A stretch of 64,000 bases of DNA, from the NCBI RefSeq assembly GCF_900128955.1, contig NZ_FQTY01000005.1, positions 1 to 64,000 of the forward strand. The letters run 5' to 3'. The translations under genes and the position numbers were made by a program. This stretch comes from Tissierella praeacuta DSM 18095. Lineage in GTDB: Bacteria; Bacillota; Clostridia; Tissierellales; Tissierellaceae. Below the pieces are notes generated by a model that had not been told where the DNA came from, ran no database searches, and worked only from the letters and a program-made list of their open reading frames with translations. Shown in pieces: positions 53,321-62,200 of this stretch (positions are counted from its first letter, which is position 1; each line of letters begins with the position of its first letter).

Positions 53321-54934
53321 TTATTCCATAATATAAAGCTTAGATAAATCTCTAAACATAAAGATTGGAGCTGGTTTAGCTTCTTCTATTCCTCCATATT
53401 TTTTATTTACAGCAACAATTGAATTAGGATAAGCTATTGGATATACTACCATATCTTCTATTAATTGTTTTTGAATGGTTTCATAGATTTCTGCTCTTTT
53501 AGCTTTATCTGTTTCCATCACTCCTTCTTCCCATTTTTTATCTAACTCCTTATTTACATAACCCATAAAGTTATTATAATCCTTTTCTTTAAATAATGGC
53601 TTATATCCATTTGGTTCTACACCCATCACATAACCATTAAATGCTAAATCAAAATCTGTATTAGAAGCATCCAGTAATTTATCATAAAATGCTCCTCTTT
53701 CCATTGGTAAAAGTTCTAATTCAATCCCAATTTCTTTTAATTGTTGTTGCATAATAAGAGCAAATCCTTCATTTTCTTTACTTGAATTAATATATGCTAA
53801 TCTTAATTTTAGATTTTCAACTCCTGCATTTTTAAGCAGTTCTTTTGCTCTTTCTACATTATAATCATATTTTTCTACATCATCTGTGTAAAATTGCGTA
53901 CTTGGTACAAATACTGAGTATGCCTTTTCGGCGTATTCTGCTGATTTATAAACCCCTGTTATCAACTCATCTTTATTTATTCCATAAGCTATTGCTTTTC
54001 TTACATCTTTGTTTTGTAAACTTTTATTAGTTAATCTAAATACCATATTATTTAGCATACCTTCTTTATAAAGAACTACATTGAAATTTTCATCTGCCTT
54101 GAATTTATCTACATCTGCAGTAGTTATATATCTAGCAGATAATTCACCGTTTAATAATGCTGTATTTGCTGCATTTGGATCAGCTATTACTCTAAATACT
54201 ATTGATTCAAGGTTTGCTTTTCCATCAAAGTATTCATCAAATCTAACTAATTCTACTTTTTCACCACTTTTCATTTCCTTAAACTTAAATGGTCCTGAAC
54301 CTATTGGCTCTAAATTTTTTGTACTCTTTGCTAAATCTTCCTCTCCCTTAAATATATGCTCAGGAATTGGACGAAGTTCACCTAAAACATCTATAAATGG
54401 AACAGAAACCTTTGGTAGTATAATTTCTACTGTTAAATCATCTATTTTCTTAGGTTCTACAGGTTTCCCATCTATTATAAAAGAGCCTCTTGCATTTGCC
54501 CTTTGCTTTTCATCTGTAATAGAGTTAATTGTAAATACAATATCATCAGCATTTAAATCTTCTCCATCATGCCATTTAAGACCTGATTTTAACTTTAAAG
54601 TATAAGTCAAATAATCTTCTGAAGGGGTTATACTTTCAGCCAAGTAAAAATGTGTGCCTTCTTCGTCAATAACGTATAAAGGTGAAAATATTGCATTGTT
54701 TATTGTCATTGTAACCCTATCCCCTGCATATAATGGATTCATTACATTTGGGTCACTACCAATTCCAAGCATAAAGATTCCACCATCTACTTTTTGTGGA
54801 ACTGCTGGTTCTTGTGCTACATCTTTAGATGTATCTGAAGATGATGGTTCTTCTATTGTTTTCTTATTTCCACAAGCTGTTGATGATAAAATAACTAATG
54901 CAAGTAATAGTATTAACCATTTTCTATTCCTCAT
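53321..54934 (-). CDS. Peptide ABC transporter substrate-binding lipoprotein
   Basis: This 537-residue lipoprotein belongs to solute-binding family 5 (OppA/DppA). The signal peptide ends in the lipobox STAC. A Ser/Glu-rich linker leads into the binding core, with SDPNVMNPLYAGD, YTLKLKSGLKWHDGEDLNADDIVF and RKAIAYGINKDELITGVY. The start has AGGAGG. It is the first gene of the opp operon, behind its own promoter at 54988-55016. The specificity (oligo- or dipeptides) cannot be fixed from sequence. Confidence 0.94.
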   Translation of the reverse strand: MRNRKWLILLLALVILSSTACGNKKTIEEPSSSDTSKDVAQEPAVPQKVDGGIFMLGIGSDPNVMNPLYAGDRVTMTINNAIFSPLYVIDEEGTHFYLAESITPSEDYLTYTLKLKSGLKWHDGEDLNADDIVFTINSITDEKQRANARGSFIIDGKPVEPKKIDDLTVEIILPKVSVPFIDVLGELRPIPEHIFKGEEDLAKSTKNLEPIGSGPFKFKEMKSGEKVELVRFDEYFDGKANLESIVFRVIADPNAANTALLNGELSARYITTADVDKFKADENFNVVLYKEGMLNNMVFRLTNKSLQNKDVRKAIAYGINKDELITGVYKSAEYAEKAYSVFVPSTQFYTDDVEKYDYNVERAKELLKNAGVENLKLRLAYINSSKENEGFALIMQQQLKEIGIELELLPMERGAFYDKLLDASNTDFDLAFNGYVMGVEPNGYKPLFKEKDYNNFMGYVNKELDKKWEEGVMETDKAKRAEIYETIQKQLIEDMVVYPIAYPNSIVAVNKKYGGIEEAKPAPIFMFRDLSKLYIME

Positions 54935-54987
54935 TTTAATCCTCCTAATATATTTGTTGATTTAAAAATACTTTCAAATCTATAGCT

Positions 54988-55016
54988 ATTGTATAATTAC
55001 TTTATATCTGAATCAA
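54988..55016 (-). promoter_or_regulatory. Sigma-A promoter of the opp operon
   Basis: On the minus strand TTGATT (55016-55011) and TACAAT (54993-54988) are separated by 17 nt. Confidence 0.65.
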
Positions 55017-55057
55017 ATTGATTATTTCTATATAAGTTGATTGTAGTATAATCTAAT

Positions 55058-56161
55058 TTAATAGATTGAATAAAGGTTTTTTATATTAAATAAAAATAAT
55101 ACTTCATCAATTTCTTTTTCCTTAACAAATCCTTCTATTTCCATATTAAAATATCTAGGATCTATAACTACTATTTTTTCATAATGATTGGTAAGAAATG
55201 GAACAAAGCTATTTGCAAAAGAATCTTTAATTACCAGTAAAGTCTTTTTATTTTTCACTGATGTTTCTATTTCTATTAATGATTTATCTCCACCTAAGAA
55301 ATAAGAATACTTATCGGTTTTATTTAAATAGTTTTCATCATAAAGGCTATGAACTTCTTCTTTATTATTAATTTTAATATTATACTTTACATTATCTTTT
55401 GGCTCATAAATATATATATCATCTGGTTTTCCTAAATAAAAATTGGCTTTTCTATAATTAGTTCCAAAAAATTGGTTTGATACTGTTCTTATTATAAAAT
55501 CCTCTTCTTTTAACGAATTTTCTCCGATTACTTCCATATAATATTCATAAGAATAAAAGGCTCCTTTAGTAGTCCAATGGTGATCAGTCCTATAATATAT
55601 ATCTTCATTAGATTTTTCACTTAGAACCTTTACTAAATTTATTATTTCCATTTTCTCATTAAATGAAGATTCTAATTTATCTACAATATGGCTTTCATCA
55701 ATTACAGGTGCATATAAAGGCAATTGATGATTTAAAACCGTAGACTTACTAGGTACTAATAGAGAAGTAACAGGAATATTATGTTTATTCATTTTATCTA
55801 AAAACATATTGATATTTTGTATATTCTTATCTAATTGTCCCTTATCTGCCTTTTTATCCATATCAAATAAATAATCTTCTTTTCCAAAATAGACTCTCCC
55901 ATTATCTTTCTTTAATAGGGACAAATCTGCAATTGTTTTTAATCCTATCCAGTTATCCCTATAGATAAATTGGTCTGTTGTATAGGTTTCAAAATCCTTA
56001 CTAAACTTACCAGATATTATATTATCTAAACTAATCTTTGGAAACTCTTGAAGATATCTATTTTCCTTACTTGAAAACACCCTTTTAGGTGATAAGATAT
56101 TGCTTATGGATAAACATAGTATTAATGTAGTAAATATTATAACCCTTATCTTTTCTTTCAT
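55058..56161 (-). CDS. DHHW/AlgJ-like secreted O-acetylation protein
   Basis: This 367-residue protein has an N-terminal signal-anchor (about 5-22). The DHHW signature is in YYRTDHHWTTKGAF near residue 190, with a GDKSL-type serine region and KDSFANSFVPF near 315, resembling the SGNH/AlgX-AlgJ fold used in polysaccharide O-acetylation. It is 10 nt downstream of the MBOAT gene, so the two form a standard acyl-transfer pair: the MBOAT protein moves acetyl across the membrane and this protein attaches it. The start has AGGAGG. The target polymer is unknown. Confidence 0.85.
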   Translation of the reverse strand: MKEKIRVIIFTTLILCLSISNILSPKRVFSSKENRYLQEFPKISLDNIISGKFSKDFETYTTDQFIYRDNWIGLKTIADLSLLKKDNGRVYFGKEDYLFDMDKKADKGQLDKNIQNINMFLDKMNKHNIPVTSLLVPSKSTVLNHQLPLYAPVIDESHIVDKLESSFNEKMEIINLVKVLSEKSNEDIYYRTDHHWTTKGAFYSYEYYMEVIGENSLKEEDFIIRTVSNQFFGTNYRKANFYLGKPDDIYIYEPKDNVKYNIKINNKEEVHSLYDENYLNKTDKYSYFLGGDKSLIEIETSVKNKKTLLVIKDSFANSFVPFLTNHYEKIVVIDPRYFNMEIEGFVKEKEIDEVLFLFNIKNLYSIY

Positions 56162-56171
56162 ATATATCCTC

Positions 56172-57584
56172 CTAAAAACGAAAATATAAAAATGGATTAT
56201 AGGATTGATCTACTAAATAGGCTATTGATAATCCTAATACTAATAATAAAAATATATTTTCTATAATCCATGATTTATTATTAAATCTATTACTCATATA
56301 TTTCCACAGTCTTTTAGGTATATCTGTTGAGCCAATTATAAGGATTAGAAATAATAATATATTTGTATATAGCAAATATAAAGATGTATGATTAAAAATA
56401 GGATTGTTTCCAAATCCAAATAAGATTTTAATATAATTTAGTCCATCTTTTATTGAGTCAAAAGCAAATATTACCCAAGACATAAGGACTAAAGATAAAG
56501 TATAAATTCTTGTAAGATAATGAGGTAGCTTTTCCAATAAATTGAGAAGGAACAACTTTTCTATAATTAATGTAACTCCAAAGAATAATCCCCATAAAGC
56601 AAAATTCCAACTGGCACCATGCCATATTCCAGTTAAAATCCAAACTATTAATATATTTCTAATATGCTTAACCCTTCCTTTTCTATTGCCCCCTAAGGGA
56701 ATATATAAATATTCTCTAAACCACGTACCTAAGGATATATGCCATCTCCTCCAAAACTCCGTAATGCTTTTAGACATATAGGGATAATTAAAATTTTCTA
56801 AAAAGTTAAATCCAAATATCTTCCCAAGACCAATAGCCATGTCTGAATATCCAGAGAAATCAAAGTATATTTGAAAACTAAAGCCCAATATACCAAGCCA
56901 AGCAGTTAGTACTGAAATATCCCATGTATTTAAGCTAGATATGTTCTTCCAAAGAAGCCCTATATTATTAGCTAGTAAAACTTTTTTTCCTAATCCTAAA
57001 ATAAACCTCTTTATACCTTCACTAAACAAATCATAGGACTCTATCCTATTATTTATTTCTTCTGCTACAGTTTGGTATCTAACAATGGGCCCTGCTATAA
57101 GTTGTGGAAATAAAGTTACATAGGTACCAAAGGAAATAATATTATTTTGTACCTTTGTATCACCCCTATAAACATCTATTGTATAGGACATGGTTTGAAA
57201 AGTATAAAAGGATATTCCTATGGGTAAAGTAAGGTTCAACAGAGAGATATTAAAGCCAAAAATATTATTTATATTAGATATAAAAAAATCAGAGTATTTA
57301 AAAAATCCTAATAACCCTAAATTAGTAAATATAGATACTCCCAACCATAACCTTGCTTTATTTACATCTTTATTATCCTTGTAACGGTAAACTAATCTAC
57401 CACAGGTATAATCAAGGATTGTTGAAAAAAGCATAATCCATATATACTTAGGCTCTCCCCAACTATAAAATAGAAGGCTTGATAAAAACAAAATAAAATT
57501 CCTATATTTTTTAGGTGATATAAAATATATAGTTAAAACAACTGGTAAAAAATAAAATAAAAATAATATACTACTAAAAACCAT
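56172..57584 (-). CDS. MBOAT-family acyltransferase (AlgI/DltB-like)
   Basis: This 470-residue membrane protein has about ten helices. MBOAT signatures are FWRRWHISLGTWFREYLYIPLGG (about 275-297) and the catalytic histidine in LTGIWHGASWNFALWG (about 312-327). I start at ATG 57584, with GGAGG 5 nt before it; the ATG at 57596 contains that site. The genes around it (DUF4358, DHHW) make surface-polymer O-acetylation likely. Confidence 0.92.
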   Translation of the reverse strand: MVFSSILFLFYFLPVVLTIYFISPKKYRNFILFLSSLLFYSWGEPKYIWIMLFSTILDYTCGRLVYRYKDNKDVNKARLWLGVSIFTNLGLLGFFKYSDFFISNINNIFGFNISLLNLTLPIGISFYTFQTMSYTIDVYRGDTKVQNNIISFGTYVTLFPQLIAGPIVRYQTVAEEINNRIESYDLFSEGIKRFILGLGKKVLLANNIGLLWKNISSLNTWDISVLTAWLGILGFSFQIYFDFSGYSDMAIGLGKIFGFNFLENFNYPYMSKSITEFWRRWHISLGTWFREYLYIPLGGNRKGRVKHIRNILIVWILTGIWHGASWNFALWGLFFGVTLIIEKLFLLNLLEKLPHYLTRIYTLSLVLMSWVIFAFDSIKDGLNYIKILFGFGNNPIFNHTSLYLLYTNILLFLILIIGSTDIPKRLWKYMSNRFNNKSWIIENIFLLLVLGLSIAYLVDQSYNPFLYFRF

Positions 57585-57637
57585 AGTTTCCTCCATTAAA
57601 AAATATCTAGCCTGATAAAACCAGACTAGATTATAAT

Positions 57638-58168
57638 TTATTCAAAAAATTTATTGATGACATCTTCTACCTTCTGTATTTCTGCCTTAGCAAATTCTAG
57701 TCTTTCTTCATCTGTAGCTTCTTCTCTATCATCATATTTCCCAAGCATTAGAAAGAAAAGATAATCTCCATGTCTTACTATTTTAGAGGAATTTACCTTA
57801 GCAATATTCATAGGATATTGGAAGGAATCTTCTATAAGATATTTTCTGTATTTCTCTAGACCTTCCTCTATAATATCTCCCTTCCCTTCCTTTGCCTTAA
57901 TTGCTATAAAAGTATCTACACTGACATTTATCATTGGTGATTCTGCTATAAAAGTTTCCATATCTTCTGCTTTTATCCCTGTAAAATTCATTATTTCTTC
58001 TGTAGTCAATTCTCTATCTGGATAATAATCTTCACCAAGGGCTTCCTTAACTGCAACATGTACTTCCTTTAAATCTACTACCTTACTTCCATTTTCTTTT
58101 GTAGCACAACCTCCTAAAAATGTAACCATCATTATCATAGCCAAAAATAATCCAAATACCTTTTTCAA
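57638..58168 (-). CDS. DUF4358 lipoprotein
   Basis: This 176-residue lipoprotein has a lipobox GGCA (Cys21). The domain includes DYYPDRELTTEEIMNFTGI, VDTFIAIKAKEG and DYLFFLMLGKYDD, matching DUF4358. The function is unknown, but DUF4358 genes occur beside MBOAT/DHHW pairs in clostridia. Its ATG overlaps the stop of the anti-sigma-like gene, so the two are coupled. Confidence 0.87.
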   Translation of the reverse strand: MKKVFGLFLAMIMMVTFLGGCATKENGSKVVDLKEVHVAVKEALGEDYYPDRELTTEEIMNFTGIKAEDMETFIAESPMINVSVDTFIAIKAKEGKGDIIEEGLEKYRKYLIEDSFQYPMNIAKVNSSKIVRHGDYLFFLMLGKYDDREEATDEERLEFAKAEIQKVEDVINKFFE

Positions 58169-58788
58169 TTTACTTCTCTCCTATCTATATTATCTTTTAT
58201 ATTGTCCATATTATATTTATTCCCCTGCTTATCTATAAAAATATCTTTTTCTATTTCCAAAAATTGACTTTCATCACCATTTACTAAATAATATATTCCC
58301 TTCTCTTTCTGAAGAAATAATAAAGATTTCTTTCCTTTCTTAAATTCACCTTCCATTTGAGAAAAAACCTTTTCCTTCTCTACTTTCCCTCCCTTTATCC
58401 TAAGTATAATTTCATCATTATGAATATCTCCTAAAAATATTTCATCAACGCCTATGGTAATATCTGTATATATATAATTGTCTTCTTTTACATATTGACT
58501 TTTATTAATCTTTTTAGTTTCTCCTATAACTACATAATCTGCCTCATAGAAGTTAACCATCGGATCATTTAAGGTAAACATCCTCACTACTTGAGGAATT
58601 TCATTATAGTCTTTTGGAATTGAAATTTGTCCCCTAAATAATATTAAAGAAACTATTACAGCTATAGCTGCTGCCATAGATGAGATTTTTACATATCTTT
58701 TATAGATTGTACTTTTCTTGATTTTTTCTTTCTCTAATAATTCTGCCTTCTTATATATCCCTTCTAGGAATTCCCTATTAGCTTTCAT
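58165..58788 (-). CDS. Anti-sigma-factor-like membrane protein
   Basis: This 207-residue protein has a short cytoplasmic N-terminal helix (about 1-35), one transmembrane helix (about 40-58) and an extracellular domain with YVVIGETKKI and DEIFLGDIHNDEIILRI. No HxxxCxxC zinc motif is visible. The gene overlaps the end of the ECF sigma gene by 11 nt, the usual arrangement for a sigma/anti-sigma pair. I start at ATG 58788 because AAAGGAG lies 9 nt upstream. The anti-sigma role is inferred from context and topology. Confidence 0.75.
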   Translation of the reverse strand: MKANREFLEGIYKKAELLEKEKIKKSTIYKRYVKISSMAAAIAVIVSLILFRGQISIPKDYNEIPQVVRMFTLNDPMVNFYEADYVVIGETKKINKSQYVKEDNYIYTDITIGVDEIFLGDIHNDEIILRIKGGKVEKEKVFSQMEGEFKKGKKSLLFLQKEKGIYYLVNGDESQFLEIEKDIFIDKQGNKYNMDNIKDNIDRREVN

Positions 58789-59332
58789 CTTTTTCTGCTC
58801 CTTTCTCAAATATTTCTTTGAGAGCTTTTCTAGCTCTATGGATTAATACTTTTGTCTGTCCTAAGGTTTTTCCTAGAATTTTTGATATTTCTCCATAAGA
58901 TAATTCTTCAAAGTCAGCCAAATAAATAGCATTTTCATAATCAGGCTTCAACTTTTTTAAACTATCAAGAAGGAGCTTTTTTTCTTCATCTTTTATTATT
59001 TTTTCTTCTATACTATCTTTATCTACTAATATTTCATTATCTCTTTCAAAGGGTACTACCTTTAGCTTTGATTGCTTTCTTACATAATCTATGGCTTTAT
59101 TTCTTCCTAATGTATATATATAAGTTTTAAAGGAATAGTCAAAATTATACTTTTCCTTGTAAACATAGACATAGGCAAATACATCCTGTGCAATATCTTC
59201 AGCAGCAAAGATATCCCCAGTATATCGAGAAATAAAATATATTAAATTATCCTTATGTCTAAGCACAAGGGTTTCGAAGGAACTTATACTGCCTTCAAGA
59301 AAACTTTTATAAAGAATTTTATCATCTAACAT
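58778..59332 (-). CDS. ECF-family RNA polymerase sigma factor
   Basis: This 184-residue sigma-70 factor keeps only regions 2 and 4. Region 2 shows DIFAAEDIAQDVFAYVYVY and region 4 shows YEDAIYLADFEEL-like sequence and LSYGEISKILGKTLGQTKVLIHRAR (helix-turn-helix). The start has GGAGG. An ECF-like promoter lies about 30 nt before it, suggesting autoregulation. It heads a five-gene run with the anti-sigma-like, DUF4358, MBOAT and DHHW genes, so a signal at the cell envelope probably controls O-acetylation. Confidence 0.92.
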   Translation of the reverse strand: MLDDKILYKSFLEGSISSFETLVLRHKDNLIYFISRYTGDIFAAEDIAQDVFAYVYVYKEKYNFDYSFKTYIYTLGRNKAIDYVRKQSKLKVVPFERDNEILVDKDSIEEKIIKDEEKKLLLDSLKKLKPDYENAIYLADFEELSYGEISKILGKTLGQTKVLIHRARKALKEIFEKGAEKDES

Positions 59333-59361
59333 TAGAGTCCTCCATTGTCTTTCATATATTA

Positions 59362-59387
59362 TTCGTATAAAAAGATAAAAAGTTACA
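59362..59387 (-). promoter_or_regulatory. Candidate ECF promoter of the sigma operon
   Basis: On the minus strand TGTAAC (59387-59382) is followed after 16 nt by CGAA (59365-59362). This fits the ECF pattern AAC-N16-CGT/CGA, about 30 nt before the sigma-factor start. Confidence 0.6.
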
Positions 59388-59508
59388 GTAAATTTTAATA
59401 TTTTTTAATTTGCTATAAAATACCCCTTAAATATGTAAATCAAAATTGTTCTTGACTTTTCTATACTAAATAGGAGAAAATAAATATAGAATATTTTGGA
59501 GGTGAAAA

Positions 59509-60264
59509 ATGAGATTAGATGAAAAAATTGTTCTAGTTACAGGAGCTAGTTCTGGTATAGGCAAAGAAATAGCTTTGCTATTTGCTAAGGAAGGTGCAAG
59601 GGTGGTTGCTGTAGCTAGAAGAATAAATAAGTTAGAAGAACTTGTAAATTCCACTATTGGATATAATGGAATAATCATTCCTTTTGAAGGAGATGTGTCT
59701 AAGCAAGAAGACATGGACAAGTTAGTAGATTATATAATTAAAAACTTTGGAAGAATTGATGTTTTAGTTAATAATGCAGGAAATCTTGATAACTTTACAC
59801 CTGTCCATGATTTATCTGATGAGCTTTGGGAAAATATATTAGATATAAATCTTACAGCTCCTATGAAATTGGCTAGAAAAATAATTCCTTTTATGATTCA
59901 AGCTGAAAGTGGAAATATAGTTAATGTTGCATCAATAGGTGGACTAAATGGTGCTAGAGGTGGTGCTGCTTATACTGCATCTAAATTTGGACTTGTAGGG
60001 CTATCGAAAAATATTGGATTCATGTATGCTAATAAAGGAATTAGGTGTAATGTTATATGTCCTGGAGGAGTAGATACAGAAATAACTTCAAATCAAAAAC
60101 CCAATACCTTTGGGGTAGAAAGAATTATGTCTGGTACTGGAAATAATATAAGATCTGGATCTCCAGAGGAGATTGCAAATATAGCATTATTCTTAGCTTC
60201 AGATGAATCTAGCTTAATCAATGGTGCTACTATTGTAGCCGATGCTGGTTGGACTGCATATTAA
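59509..60264 (+). CDS. SDR-family NAD(P)-dependent oxidoreductase
   Basis: This 251-residue classical short-chain dehydrogenase has the Rossmann glycine motif TGASSGIG (about 12-19), NNAG (about 88-91), a catalytic serine near ASIGG and YTASK (about 155-159). It resembles 3-oxoacyl-ACP reductase FabG-type enzymes, but the substrate is not identifiable. The start has GGAGGTG. It is transcribed alone and divergently from the ECF operon. Confidence 0.92.
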   Translation: MRLDEKIVLVTGASSGIGKEIALLFAKEGARVVAVARRINKLEELVNSTIGYNGIIIPFEGDVSKQEDMDKLVDYIIKNFGRIDVLVNNAGNLDNFTPVHDLSDELWENILDINLTAPMKLARKIIPFMIQAESGNIVNVASIGGLNGARGGAAYTASKFGLVGLSKNIGFMYANKGIRCNVICPGGVDTEITSNQKPNTFGVERIMSGTGNNIRSGSPEEIANIALFLASDESSLINGATIVADAGWTAY

Positions 60265-60271
60265 TCAGTAA

Positions 60272-60300
60272 AAAAACTAGGTGAATTTCACCTAGTTTTT
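60272..60300 (+). terminator. Terminator after the SDR gene
   Basis: AAAAACTAGGTGAA pairs with TTCACCTAGTTTTT, with a T run. Confidence 0.85.
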
Positions 60301-60356
60301 TATAAATTCCAATTCCTTTAGACATAATTTCTTGAATTATTTCTTTATATGAACCT

Positions 60357-60440
60357 TTATACATATGTAGCTATAGCTGTACCAATTAAAGGTGCTACTA
60401 CTGCAATGGCTAAAGTGGTATTGACCGTCTCCTGTGGCAA
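60357..60440 (-). other. Short hydrophobic frame, possible micropeptide or gene remnant
   Basis: A 27-codon frame from TTG 60440 ends at a TAA at 60357 and reads ETVNTTLAIAVVAPLIGTA, a single membrane-helix-like stretch. It starts directly after the stop of the next gene. There is no clear ribosome site, so it may be translationally coupled or simply a remnant. Confidence 0.3.
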
Positions 60441-60441
60441 T

Positions 60442-60909
60442 TTATTTAAACTTCACATTATACTCTCCATCTATTTTTTCCACAACTACATTAAGATTAG
60501 TCTTCTTTAAAAATTCATCTGGAATTTTAATATCTTTTTTAGTCAAATCATAGAGAAGTTTTTCTATAGACTCTACGGCTTTGGTTTCCGTAGCATCAAC
60601 TTGAGCAACGAGAATTTTATCTTTTTTAGGATTAATAGTTACAGTCAATCCTTTGCCAGATAATTTAACTCCATCATCAGTAATTACCTCTTCCTTTAAA
60701 TATTTAATATCTGATGAAATATTAGAAGATAACTCTTTTAATGACATATCTACTATTGGTTTATCCTTATATTTAAACTCACCTATTTTTATCTTGCCCA
60801 TCTCTACTGCATTATCAACTTTTTGGCTAGTTTCAGCATTAAACATACCTAATGCATTAAATATTAAAACAATTATAACGACAACTATTGCTGTTTTAAT
60901 GATTTTCAT
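60442..60909 (-). CDS. Unrecognised single-pass membrane protein
   Basis: This 155-residue protein has an N-terminal hydrophobic helix (KTAIVVVIIVLIFNALGMF) and an exported soluble domain. I recognise no family. The domain alternates beta-like stretches (GLTVTINPKKDKILVAQVDA) with a helix (AVESIEKLLYDLT). The start is ATG 60909, with AAGGAG 9 nt upstream. It follows the EAL-HDOD gene by 34 nt and is probably in the same operon. Confidence 0.7.
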   Translation of the reverse strand: MKIIKTAIVVVIIVLIFNALGMFNAETSQKVDNAVEMGKIKIGEFKYKDKPIVDMSLKELSSNISSDIKYLKEEVITDDGVKLSGKGLTVTINPKKDKILVAQVDATETKAVESIEKLLYDLTKKDIKIPDEFLKKTNLNVVVEKIDGEYNVKFK

Positions 60910-60943
60910 ACTATTCATCTCCTTACTCTTTAAATCACAATAT

Positions 60944-62152
60944 TTACATTATCTCTTTTAAAACCTTATTTGCCCATTGAATTGCCTCTATATACTCTTG
61001 ATATAAAATACTTGCATCTACCTTTATGTCTCTTGAAACTTCTATTGCTTGTGCCCAATCACCCTTTTCATATGCTAACATTAACTCATATATGGGATAT
61101 AAAATTCCTCTATTGTAAATCAATGCTTCCAATATAGAGTCTGAAATAGCTATGTCTTTTAATGCTTCAGACATAGTTTGATCTAACATAGCATCAATTA
61201 CACTAAATAACCCCATCATAGCTGCTTCATCTTTTATTTTCCCAAATCCACTACATAAGGCAATTGACTCTGCAAATCTTGTACGAATTAGAGATAGTTT
61301 AATTAATTCTCTAGGCTTTTCCTTTCCTACATCTTGAAGCATCAATACATTTAACCATCTTTCAATCTCCTTGGTACCCATATAAGTTAAAGCTCTTTTT
61401 ATTGAATGAATTAAATCTTCCCCAGCCCTAGAACTCACTGCACGAACAAGTCTATAAGATAAATTTACATCTTGCTGAATCATTTCTGCTAAATTATCAA
61501 AGGATACTTCTTGTTTTTTCAATTCCTTTATTATACGAAAATACTGAGCTTTAGATGTACTTTTGCTAGGAGTTTTTCTAGTAATGCTAGGTTTACTAAA
61601 GAAATATCCTTGAAACAGATGGAAACCCATTTCCTTAGCTCTTAAAAACTCTTCCTTTGTTTCAATCTTTTCTGCCAATAAAATTTTATTTTGTGAAAGA
61701 GCCAGTTTTACATCTTTCTTAATGGCTTCTAATGGAGTTACTATTAAATCAAATTTAATAATATCTGCAATCGGTACTAAAGGATATTCTTTATATTCTT
61801 CAACAAAATCATCAAGGGCTATTTTATACCCCTTTTTCTTAAGGTCTTTTAGCCGTCCTATTAGCTTTTCATCTACTTTAACATCTTCCAGCATTTCCAC
61901 TACAAGTCTATGGGAATCTATTAATTCTATTGCATTGGAATAAATAAACTTTTCATCGAAGTTAACAAATGCATATTTATCTTCCACTATACTATCCATT
62001 CCTGATTCAAATAATCCGCCAATTACTGTAGCAGTTGCACTCATTGATGATACTCCGTCAAAACTTTTAGACTGTATATCCGAACGAAATAATAACTCAT
62101 AGCCATAAACATCTAAATTCCCTTTAAAAATAGGCTGTCTAGCTATAAACAT
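60944..62152 (-). CDS. EAL-HDOD signalling protein (YuxH-like)
   Basis: This 402-residue soluble protein has an N-terminal degenerate EAL domain (about 1-200) with YGYELLFRS in place of the ExL motif, ALDDF and AEKIET. The C-terminal HDOD domain (about 200-400) contains NLSYRLVRAVSSRAGED. YuxH-type proteins are usually thought to have weak or no c-di-GMP phosphodiesterase activity. It may act as a c-di-GMP effector. The start has AAGGGGAG. Confidence 0.9.
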   Translation of the reverse strand: MFIARQPIFKGNLDVYGYELLFRSDIQSKSFDGVSSMSATATVIGGLFESGMDSIVEDKYAFVNFDEKFIYSNAIELIDSHRLVVEMLEDVKVDEKLIGRLKDLKKKGYKIALDDFVEEYKEYPLVPIADIIKFDLIVTPLEAIKKDVKLALSQNKILLAEKIETKEEFLRAKEMGFHLFQGYFFSKPSITRKTPSKSTSKAQYFRIIKELKKQEVSFDNLAEMIQQDVNLSYRLVRAVSSRAGEDLIHSIKRALTYMGTKEIERWLNVLMLQDVGKEKPRELIKLSLIRTRFAESIALCSGFGKIKDEAAMMGLFSVIDAMLDQTMSEALKDIAISDSILEALIYNRGILYPIYELMLAYEKGDWAQAIEVSRDIKVDASILYQEYIEAIQWANKVLKEIM

Positions 62153-62200
62153 AAAATCTCCCCTTATTATATAAATATAAAATAGACATCTAGTATTATA

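Noticed and set aside
53845..54965. Plus-strand frames inside the peptide-binding lipoprotein gene
   Set aside because: They are antisense shadows of a clear SBP_bac_5 gene.
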